Both the position numbers and the translations under genes were made by a program. The notes under the pieces were generated by a model. The model was not told the origin of the DNA. It ran no database searches and was given only the letters and a program-made list of their open reading frames with translations. A stretch of 64,000 bases of DNA from Cladophialophora immunda. Lineage: Eukaryota; Ascomycota; Eurotiomycetes; Chaetothyriales; Herpotrichiellaceae. The stretch covers positions 186,001-250,000 of the forward strand of contig NW_015622541.1 in NCBI RefSeq assembly GCF_000835495.1. Reading direction: 5' to 3'. The stretch's first letter is position 1. Each line of letters begins with the position of its first letter. Of the stretch, positions 56,408 through 64,000 are shown piece by piece.

Positions 56408-58302
56408 TCACTTCACCTCGACATGGATGGCCTCGACGTCGTGCTTATGGGAGGCTACTCCGACATCTTCAATTCCACTGAAGTCGGTCATTCCGAACAA
56501 CTCGTCCATTCGCTCCAAAGAAATCTGGGAACGTTGTCAGCATCCAGCAGCCCGAGAGACACACCGAGAAGGTTCCCACTTACTCCTTTGGTCTCTGGCA
56601 CCAAGAAAAATGCTCCAATAGCGATGGTGAAGCAGAAGCAGCCGTATATAAAGTATGTGCCGTAACCATTTGAACCCACAGTATCCAGCATAACGGGGGT
56701 GGCTCGAGCAACAGCCAGGTTGAAAACCCATTGTGTTGCCGCAGCGTAGGATACGATCAATCCTCGGAGCCGTTGAGTGCTGATTTCAGAGGAATAGATC
56801 CCTGCAGACAAGTTTAGCACCACCCAGGACCCGTGAGCGAAACGACTTACAGCAAACGGGACCCCAGCCAAATTGGAAAGCTGCCGCGTAGAGATAGACC
56901 ATGACCAACGCCGCATATCCCGCACCAGAGATAGGAGCACCTTTCTTTGGCGGGTCAAATCGGACGAAGAAGCCCAGGTAGAACATGCAGAACCACATGA
57001 ACAGTCCTGTCCAGACCAGCGACCATCTGCGCCCAAGTGTGTCGGCAAGGAAGGTAATGAAGATGGCGCAGGAGCCCATTTTCACGATCCCGTAGACCCC
57101 GGTAGCGAATAGGCTCTGTGCATTTCCGGTGACGCCGAGATCGGTGAAGATGGTTGGCGCATAGTAGTTCTGCAATCGTGTTAGCTGGGACACCTCGTGT
57201 TGGAGAACGCCAAACGCCTACGATAGCATTAGTTCCAGTCCATTGTTGAGCAGTCATGAGCGCGATCGCCATGATTGCTCGTCTGCGATTTCCAGGAATC
57301 GTCCATGCCTCCTTTGTCAACGCCCAGTAACTGTTACCGCCAGCACGGGCCCTCTCGGCTTCCAACTGTGTTTGCATCTCGAGCAGTTCGGCTTGAACGT
57401 AGGGGTGCGTGGTTGGTAGGTTTCGCACTTTCGCAAGAATCCTGGAGGCCTCATCCCAGTTGTCTTGGGAAGCAAGCCATCGAGGACTCTCGGGACAGAG
57501 GAGGATAGAAACAAAGAGGAGGAACGGAGGCAGGGACTGCATCGACAACGGGACTATCCAGGTGGCATGGCCTTTCAGGTGGAGCAGGCTGCCGTAGTTG
57601 ATGAAAAAGGCCACCATGGCCCCCATTGTTTCGAAAAGCTGATAGAAACCGACGAGCAGACCTCGAATGCCACGGGGAGCATTCTCAGCAACGTAGGTGG
57701 GTGCGACCATGGTGGCTCCGCCCAGACCTAGACCTTCAACAAACCTGATAGTATTGTCAGTTTCCAGGCTGTAATAATATCTTCCATTGTTTACGTACCG
57801 TCCAATGTAGAAGCAGGATAAATGGCCATATGACAGAGCCTGAAGGAGGCCACCGACGAAAGCGAAGGATGCCACAGTATAAATGGTAATCTTTCGACCC
57901 CATTTGTCGGCCAATGGATTCGCGGCGAGCGCACCGACGATGGCGCCTGCTTGCATAACGGAGACCAAGTTGGCTGAGAGATTGGACTGTGCGATTTTCG
58001 ACTTATTTGTGAGGCCGAATTCACTTGGAGCAAGCAGGTTAGTCATTGCCATAGCCAGTTTTAGGGAAGATTGGGCATACTCTTTGAAATCGGGCAACGT
58101 TATCACTCCGCCAATAATCCCAATGTCCATGCCAAAGAGTGTTCCTCCAAAACAAGCCTGTTCGATCTCAGTACAAATCTTTGTCTTCCTCCCGGATGGC
58201 ATGACTTACGGCTGCTGCCAAAGCGAAGACTCTCCAGTTGTAGACCTCTGGAGGGTCCAACTTGACGGCATCATTGTGCACGATTCTCCTGAGGAACGAC
58301 AT
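56408..58302 (-). CDS. MFS sugar transporter
   Basis: Six exons (58302-58210, 58157-57799, 57744-57222, 57169-56851, 56801-56584, 56524-56408) give 542 residues. All five introns are 49-59 nt with GTAAGT, GTACGT or GTAGGC donors and keep frame. The sugar-porter signatures are present: [40 protein letters not shown] and Pro-Glu-Thr-Lys-Gly. Twelve membrane spans can be laid out. It is a plasma-membrane proton/sugar or quinate-like symporter; the substrate is not clear from sequence. It lies on the same strand as the DUF2264 gene, 1.09 kb downstream of it, which suggests a related substrate. Confidence 0.9.
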
Positions 58303-59387
58303 ATTGGCCAAGTGCGTGGAAGAGTCTGGAGGGACCGTGGAGCTGAACAGTCAAGGCTGGAGGACTGACGAGCGAGGTGGTGAGGCGGGCAGGTTATTAA
58401 ATGCAACCATCGATCGGCCTTCTCAAGCTGCCACATGTTGGACAAGGATTGTCTTCAAGCGAAGGGACTCTGTCGATTTACTGCCGTGTCAGCGGATCTC
58501 CATCTCCTCCTGGAGAGAGGACTGGAGACTCCATAGACCATGGGGCAAGCACAACGGATCTTTGCACCGAACGTGCCCAGATGGAATGATAGAGGCCGGA
58601 CATTTGCCAGATGTCGAATAGTTCAGCCGTTGGCACACCACTTAGTGGCCAGCGCCAGGCTATATCCAGACAAGATGTGCAAGCTTCAACAAGCATTGGA
58701 CGTAGCATGGTAGGGTGCCGACCCTGTTGTAACGTTCTGTCGCCACTCTCGGTGAGCGGTAGGTGTCTAGGTGTCATTAAACTGCGGGGACAGGCTGGGC
58801 TCGTCTCCAAGAGTGGTCGGTGTTTTCAGCCTGAAATGAAGGCTTGGTGTAGATGGGGGAAGCTGGGGGGAAGACGGCATCCTCCCACCAGCTCAAACAA
58901 GCTGCGATGCGGAGAGGCCAGCATTTTAGCAGGAGGTTGACACTCCACCTGGGGTACGGGACGACGGCAATCCATCCGCAGATCCTGGATAAATTGATGG
59001 ATAAATAGACCATGGCTGGGGGCGGGCAAGGTTGAAGGGATGGTGTTGTCCACCAACTCCACCAGGCTTCGGTACAATCTTCTGCCGAGTTTATATAGTC
59101 CAGGACCATACCAGGTACACCTTTCGCTAAGCGACGGGAAGCCTGCTGTCGAACAATTTGACATGTGGGAGACGCAGCCATCACCACGTCCTGTAGAACA
59201 GAGGAGTATATATCCAAGGTCGGACGCTCTGTATGTACCCAGGGCGACGATGGCAATTCGACCAGCCAGCCAGCCGGCCAGAAGCTGTGCAGCGAGTGAA
59301 CAGTCTCCCTCGAGCAGTTGACAAGTCCAACATCGTCTCCGGAGCATGTTGTCCTCTTTGCCACAGAAGCCTCCGAATTGAGACTGC
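58303..59387. other. Intergenic: transporter promoter, DUF2264 3' side
   Basis: 1.09 kb. Overlapping frames at 58777-59508 and 58826-59347 (-) run into the DUF2264 stop region and show no domain. No gene is supported. Confidence 0.5.
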
Positions 59388-61367
59388 CTAGGCCATCTTG
59401 TTTCTCAACCAGCCTGGGATTTGTGGTCGCTGCATCCAGCTCTGCTGCCACTTCTTTCGATAGTCCGGAACACTGGATGGCATAGCAAACACGCCAGTTG
59501 CCACCCAAACATCCGCGTTCGCAGGTATATCCATCGCCAGGCTAGGTAGGACTGATCTGCTCTCCATCAGGTTGCTATTCGCATCTTCGTCCAATACGCG
59601 GCCAGTGCGGCCGTCGCGTTGGTGCAGCTCAACTATACCAACAGCGCCGCCCCGCGTCACTACCACTGCTTCGCCGTTGTCTGCCTGCCTTCCCTCAGTC
59701 TTCTCGGCGTCCATCTGCTGTAATTCGCGTTCGTCCTTCTGCGAGACGCCGTTCAGTGCAAAGGCGCCCTCGCTCGTCTTCAAGGTTCTGCTGCCTGTTG
59801 CGATATGGTGCACCCGGAGATGCCAATTTGGTGCGGCCTCGGTAGGGGGAAGCAGATAAGTCTCGACATGGGTATCTGCCCACGGTTTCCACTCAGAGAT
59901 CAACACAGGAGTGTCCTCCATAGTCTCCAGCCTTGCATTGAGTGGCTTCCTCCGCACTTTCCACGTCTCGCCTTGATCGTCCGAGACCCCAAGGACGTTA
60001 TCGCCTCCTATCGCTTCCACAAAGTAACCGCCGGTAGGAACAGAATACCCAAAAGCCGTGCTGTATGCAAACTTTCCGTATTTGCTTTCGGCAGCTCTCA
60101 TTGGGTAGTGGCACATCTGTCCCGAGGACAACAGAAAAGTGTGTCCTCCTTTTCTCACCGTGATGTGTTTCGGGTGTTTGAGTGCCACAACCTGCGCTAT
60201 TGAATCGGAGGGATATGGTTCTTCTCGGCACCGCCAGAACTCATGAGATTCGGGCAAGGCCAACGCTGCAAATGAGAGCATGAACCAGTAGGTCGAGCCG
60301 GGCGAGTTGTAGTTCTCGGAGATGAATTGGTTGGGATAACCATAGCCGATGGTCAATATCCCGGCTCCATTGAGGATGTCCTTTTGCTGAGACCAGTATC
60401 GTAAATTCCGCAGGAGAATGCCTTTGACCACTCCCCAACTGAGAGGTGGCTCGAGATCTAGGTCCGCAAAAGCGACTGCCGCCCAGAAGCCGGCCATGGC
60501 GAAGCGATAGGTGAGCGATCGACCGAAAGTCATTGCTCGGCCTGCGACAGTCAGAAACAGAGCCTCAGAGCCTCTCTTGCACCGGGTGTCCTCACCTTGC
60601 TCGTCAAAGTAATGGAGGAAATCCTTCGCGTACATCCTCGCCCGGTCCCTATATGCCTCTGCTCGTTTGGGATCCCGATCACCATTTAGCTTTGCGTACA
60701 GCAACTGAAGATACTGGATGGCGAACGAGCCGGAGTAATAGTCCATCTGTAGCGTGTCAGGCGGGCCGTCGTTGCTCCAGCCGCCAGAGAGGTGAAAGGT
60801 ATCGAGGTGGTCGAGGTCAGCTTCGAGTCGGCCCGCGTCATACTCTGCACCATTCTTCATCAATGCCAAGTTAGCAAAGACACGAAACCAGAGCCAATTT
60901 GTGTTTGGCATCTCTTTCTTGTTGATATCCAGCCACCTGCGAACATTCTCGCGCTCTCTCTCATTGAGTGGCTTCCAAAATTGGTCAGGGGCAACGCAGA
61001 GAGCGAACCCGAGAGGACACATTTCGACCATTCTTTGATCCAAATCCTTCGACCAGCCCCAGAACTCCGGATGCTCGGGATCTGTACCATTCCTTATCCC
61101 TTCCAGCCAGAATTCGGAACCTTCAAACGACTCACCACCCGCGAGCAAGGCTCCAAGACCCCACATAGGTCGTGTAAAGCCTTCGAGCTGCGCGCCTGCT
61201 TCATCGTAACGGGTGGCCGTGGCTCCAAGTCGCAGCCTTGTCTTCGCTGGCGAAAAGAAAGGGAACAAGGGGGTCAATAGTGACTTGCAAGCTTGTACAA
61301 CGTCGGATCGCGTCACGAGGGGGTTGTTCAGCGAAGTGAAAAAAGGTGGTGATGTCCCACCTGCCAT
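59388..61367 (-). CDS. DUF2264 protein, glycoside-hydrolase-like
   Basis: 659 residues, one exon, ATG 61367. It matches the DUF2264 pattern: N-terminal Asn-Pro-Leu-Val-Thr-Arg-Ser-Asp-Val, Arg-Pro-Met-Trp-Gly-Leu, Asn-Trp-Leu-Trp-Phe-Arg-Val-Phe-Ala-Asn, Gly-Gly-Trp-Ser-Asn-Asp-Gly, and Gly-Tyr-Pro-Asn-Gln-Phe-Ile-Ser-Glu-Asn-Tyr-Asn. This points to an alpha/alpha-barrel followed by a C-terminal beta domain (from about 400). Some bacterial members act on uronic-acid-containing polysaccharides, and I believe the family is linked to the GH154 beta-glucuronidases, but I cannot check that. No signal peptide is seen, so a cytosolic enzyme on imported oligosaccharides fits, with the adjacent MFS transporter. 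The reaction is unproven. Confidence 0.85.
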   Translation of the reverse strand: MAGGTSPPFFTSLNNPLVTRSDVVQACKSLLTPLFPFFSPAKTRLRLGATATRYDEAGAQLEGFTRPMWGLGALLAGGESFEGSEFWLEGIRNGTDPEHPEFWGWSKDLDQRMVEMCPLGFALCVAPDQFWKPLNERERENVRRWLDINKKEMPNTNWLWFRVFANLALMKNGAEYDAGRLEADLDHLDTFHLSGGWSNDGPPDTLQMDYYSGSFAIQYLQLLYAKLNGDRDPKRAEAYRDRARMYAKDFLHYFDEQGEDTRCKRGSEALFLTVAGRAMTFGRSLTYRFAMAGFWAAVAFADLDLEPPLSWGVVKGILLRNLRYWSQQKDILNGAGILTIGYGYPNQFISENYNSPGSTYWFMLSFAALALPESHEFWRCREEPYPSDSIAQVVALKHPKHITVRKGGHTFLLSSGQMCHYPMRAAESKYGKFAYSTAFGYSVPTGGYFVEAIGGDNVLGVSDDQGETWKVRRKPLNARLETMEDTPVLISEWKPWADTHVETYLLPPTEAAPNWHLRVHHIATGSRTLKTSEGAFALNGVSQKDERELQQMDAEKTEGRQADNGEAVVVTRGGAVGIVELHQRDGRTGRVLDEDANSNLMESRSVLPSLAMDIPANADVWVATGVFAMPSSVPDYRKKWQQSWMQRPQIPGWLRNKMA

Positions 61368-61977
61368 GGCTGCGGATTACGAGGTGTTCTCTCAAGGAAG
61401 GAGTCTAACCAGGTCTATTGATGCCGTTGGTACGCTGTACAAAATATCGGAAGAAACCTCAAGCCCTTCACCGAAAGCAGATGCTTGTGGTTCCCGGGGC
61501 TTATATTGATTGTATCCTCAAGAATCCCGGGCATTGCCGTTCAAAACAACTTACAGAATGACGTCGCATCAGTTGGTGTCGCGTTGCCCACCGGCCTCAT
61601 ACCGTTGAGGACCCAGCTCGCCAGACATTGAGAGCCTTAACCGCTGGAATTTAGCCGTAAAGTAAGAGATGCATGTCCTCAGTGGATACGTGGGGCGGTG
61701 ATGGGCTTTGCAATTTGGAGTTGATCGTCTCCATTGCCTCAAGGCCATCTCTCCGAACTCGAAAGCAATATCCCCATAGGCTCTCTTGGCTGTCCCATGT
61801 ACTCGTACATTGATCATGCAAAGGGCTCACAGTCATGAACTCCTTCGGTTACTACCCTTTGTCCTGAATTGCCATGTCTCATATCACTGTACCGTACAAC
61901 GTTGTGTTGCTAACCCTTTCTGCTCCGCTGCAAGCCTGTCAATCCCGATGCCAGTGAAACTCCAGTCTTTTCCCGTT
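61368..61977. other. Intergenic: DUF2264 promoter, RFA2 3' side
   Basis: 610 bp; no supported gene or repeat. Confidence 0.5.
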
Positions 61978-62978
61978 TCACCCTTCCAGAACTGCCCAGG
62001 TATTATCATCGACGGTCGTGAAAATCTTACCGGCAGCCACAAGTTCTTCGGCGCCCTTGTACACGTCACTTGTTGACAGGCTCATCGCAGAGGCAATCAT
62101 CTGCACATGCAAACCTTCATTGCTCTGCGGTGTGTTCTTCAGTGTCGCAAAGATTCTCCGTGCCAGTGGTGAGCATTGAGCCAGCTGCCCATCTCCGGCA
62201 AATTCCTGACGCATTCCGTTGCCCGTCAATCCATTCGCTGCCCCATTTCTCTGCTGTCCGTTCGCCTGTGCGTTCGGAGGTGGTCCTCTCGTGAAGAACA
62301 GGTGTACAGCTGTTGCTTCGAGCAAGTGGTAATTGATCTCGTTGTAGTCCGTAATAGGCCGAATAATATGTGCTCCAACATGTCTCTTGTTGTTGAATGC
62401 TTTTAACCTCCCCCATACTCGACAATAGCCATCTTCCACCAGCTTGGGTTTATTTGAGTCAACATCCATCTTCTCTGCGTTGTTTGACTCTCCGTCAATC
62501 CATTGCTTCGCTTCGATGATACCCGTACCGTCGTCGATTTTGTAGGTGATGTTTGTCGGTTGCGTGCTTATACTGCGGATCTGGCCGACAAATGTGACCT
62601 GCACAAATGACCATTAGTCTCGCCTTCGTAGACCTGTTGCGAATTCGAATTACCTGGCTGAATGGCTCTCCATCGCACCGAAAATCTGCGTCTGGGTGGG
62701 GTTGTTCTGCGTCGAGAATTTGTTTGATGGTCATCGGCCTGACAGTGTCTTTCCCGTAACCCTTATGAGAACCGGTTAATCATGGATACTAGGCCTGGAA
62801 TCATGGCCTAGGACCTACTTTTCCAGCAGCAGGGCTACTCTGCGGCTCTCCGGCCACGAAGCCGCCACCGTCTGCGGCGCCATGAGCGCCGTAAGAGGTT
62901 GTATACTGATTGTCGTAGCCGTAATCTGCGAGCGTCAGATGGCTCTCCAACCTATCGAACCTTGGTTTACATACTCAT
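61978..62978 (-). CDS. RFA2: Replication protein A 32-kDa subunit
   Basis: Four exons (62978-62975, 62925-62819, 62761-62654, 62598-61978) give 279 residues. The first coding exon is only ATG plus one base; intron GTATGT...GCTCGCAG then gives Met-Asn-Tyr-Gly-Tyr, the usual Rfa2 start. A Gly-rich N-terminal region (phosphorylation zone) leads to the OB fold (Arg-Pro-Met-Thr-Ile-Lys-Gln-Ile...Val-Thr-Phe-Val-Gly-Gln-Ile-Arg...Asp-Asp-Gly-Thr-Gly), then a linker and a C-terminal winged helix (Ile-Ala-Ser-Ala-Met-Ser-Leu-Ser). It is part of the RPA trimer, binding single-stranded DNA in replication, repair and checkpoint signalling. Introns of 49, 57 and 55 nt all keep frame. Confidence 0.94.
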
Positions 62979-63301
62979 TGTGGTCGCGTTCGGGGGTTAC
63001 TCGAGCGGTGGGATGCAGTGGGATGAAAGGTCTGGAGAAGAATTGATTCCAAACACGGACGCGTTGTCAACGCGTAAATTGATTTTCCGCTGCGGCTGCA
63101 CTTTTGGTCAACCGTATTCGCCCCTCTACTGGGGCGCATATCATGGAAGGCGCAATTTGTAAATTTGATAATTTTGAGATTTCCCAAGCGCAGGCACATT
63201 TCACAATGCCTGTATGAATGGCAATGACCAGAGATGGCACATTCAGCTATGGAGATCACTATATACTGCTAACTAGTGCAGAACAGGGCTCGAATTCCAC
63301 G
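62979..63301. promoter_or_regulatory. Divergent promoter region, RFA2 / DBP10
   Basis: 323 bp between two ATGs. It contains the palindromic pair of ACGCGT boxes described separately. AT-rich segments at 63145-63185 and 63250-63275 are near the DBP10 start. Confidence 0.6.
63059..63075. promoter_or_regulatory. Palindromic double MluI box (ACGCGT ... ACGCGT)
   Basis: Perfect 17-bp inverted repeat, ACGCGTTG-T-CAACGCGT, with two complete ACGCGT hexamers, 80-97 bp upstream of the RFA2 ATG. In yeasts MBF (Mbp1/Swi6 or Res) binds ACGCGT to activate replication genes at G1/S. The site faces both RFA2 and DBP10, but the function fits RFA2. Confidence 0.55.
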
Positions 63302-64000
63302 ATGCCTCACAGGGCGGGCTCGCCTGCCCGTTCAGAGAATGAATTTGACATCGGCAGCGCATTGTTCGGACATGATTCTGAAGTTACGCACGACACTCTA
63401 CACGAACAAAATGGGGCTCTACAAAGGAATGACTTGGATGTCATGGCGGATGACTCAGAAGTCGATGAGGAGGCCATTATTGCTGCTCAACAAGCCGCAT
63501 CAAATCGCAAAGGTGCCAACTTGAAAGGGCGAACAGTGAAAAAAGGTGGTGGCTTCCAAGCCATGGGCCTCAATGCCAATCTGCTGAAAGCGATAACGAG
63601 GAAAGGCTTCTCAGTCCCTACACCTATTCAGCGCAAGACAATACCTCTCCTTCTCGGCGACAAGGACGTGGTGGGTATGGCAAGGACTGGATCCGGGAAG
63701 ACCGCTGCTTTTGTCATTCCTATGATTGAAAAGCTCAAGGTGCATAGCACGAAAGTCGGGGCCAGGGCTCTGATTCTGGCGCCCTCGAGGGAGTTGGCTT
63801 TGCAGACATTGCAAGTGGTCAAGGAGTTGGGCAGGGGCACAGATCTCCGATCGATCCTCCTCGTGGGAGGTGACAGCCTGGAGGACCAGTTTGCTGCCAT
63901 GTCCAACAACCCGGATATCATCATTGCCACCCCCGGCAGATTCCTCCATCTCAAGGTCGAAATGAATCTGGATCTCCTGAGCATCAAGTATGTCGTCTTT
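63302..64000 (+). CDS. DBP10: DEAD-box RNA helicase Dbp10 (3' truncated)
   Basis: From ATG 63302 the frame is open to the window end (233 codons, no stop). The start is Met-Pro-His-Arg-Ala-Gly-Ser-Pro and the acidic N-terminus leads to the Q motif (Gly-Phe-Ser-Val-Pro-Thr-Pro-Ile-Gln). Walker A is Ala-Arg-Thr-Gly-Ser-Gly-Lys-Thr, motif Ia is Pro-Ser-Arg-Glu-Leu-Ala, motif Ib is Thr-Pro-Gly-Arg-Phe. The DEAD box and the second RecA domain lie beyond the window. Dbp10 helps build the 60S ribosomal subunit in the nucleolus. Identity is based on the N-terminal block and motif spacing. Confidence 0.9.
   Translation, partial: MPHRAGSPARSENEFDIGSALFGHDSEVTHDTLHEQNGALQRNDLDVMADDSEVDEEAIIAAQQAASNRKGANLKGRTVKKGGGFQAMGLNANLLKAITRKGFSVPTPIQRKTIPLLLGDKDVVGMARTGSGKTAAFVIPMIEKLKVHSTKVGARALILAPSRELALQTLQVVKELGRGTDLRSILLVGGDSLEDQFAAMSNNPDIIIATPGRFLHLKVEMNLDLLSIKYVVF

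Noticed and set aside
63280..63305. Sequence like a tRNA B box near the DBP10 start
   Set aside because: No A box or cloverleaf around it, and it overlaps the DBP10 ATG.

Overview
The window is nuclear DNA of a filamentous ascomycete (Pezizomycotina). The evidence is short spliceosomal introns (47-206 nt, donors such as GTAAGT and GTATGT, CTRAY-type branch sites close to the acceptor), fungal-type transcription-factor regions, SSN8 cyclin, a Pfa3-type DHHC enzyme, a Ppg1-type phosphatase and Dbp10. The style suggests Eurotiomycetes, perhaps Chaetothyriales, but that is inference. I see no tRNA, rRNA, transposon or CRISPR array. Twenty-three genes are well supported; two are cut by the window edges. 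About fourteen were rebuilt by joining exons on frame-consistent GT-AG junctions, and all the spliced models close in frame. Many of the longest open frames begin only at TTG, so I moved starts to the first plausible ATG.

Layout. 1-8.5 kb: C-terminus of a transcription factor, a CHMP7/Snf7 ESCRT-III protein, RAD18, TRS85. 8.9-16.3 kb: an EF-hand mitochondrial carrier, cyclin C (SSN8) and tubulin cofactor D. 16.8-24.9 kb: a fungal protein of unknown role, a possibly decayed gene, DNA polymerase delta (POL3), RhoGDI and a PP2A-like phosphatase. 26-34.2 kb: an orphan basic protein, a short-chain dehydrogenase and the Ras exchange factor CDC25. 36.6-47.3 kb: an FAD monooxygenase, a C2H2 transcription factor and a coiled-coil protein, separated by long gaps of 1.6-3.6 kb. 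49.3-54.6 kb: a tail-anchored Ubc6-like E2, a DHHC palmitoyltransferase and a GNAT acetyltransferase. 56.4-64 kb: an MFS sugar transporter, a DUF2264 protein, RFA2 and the start of DBP10.

Functional themes. Most of the window is housekeeping: replication and repair (RAD18, POL3, RFA2), membrane traffic (TRS85, CHMP7), Ras/Rho signalling (CDC25, RhoGDI), cytoskeleton (cofactor D), transcription (cyclin C) and ribosome assembly (DBP10). The MFS transporter next to the DUF2264 protein is the only pair that looks like a small catabolic unit. RAD18, POL3 and RFA2 each have ACGCG-type (MluI-box) elements within about 200 bp upstream; the RFA2 one is a perfect 17-bp palindrome.

I did not find a clearly new biological system. 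The best leads are the palindromic MluI box at RFA2, the transporter/DUF2264 pair, the unresolved protein-like segments at 18.5-19.04 kb, very small first coding exons, and several candidate small genes in the long gaps.
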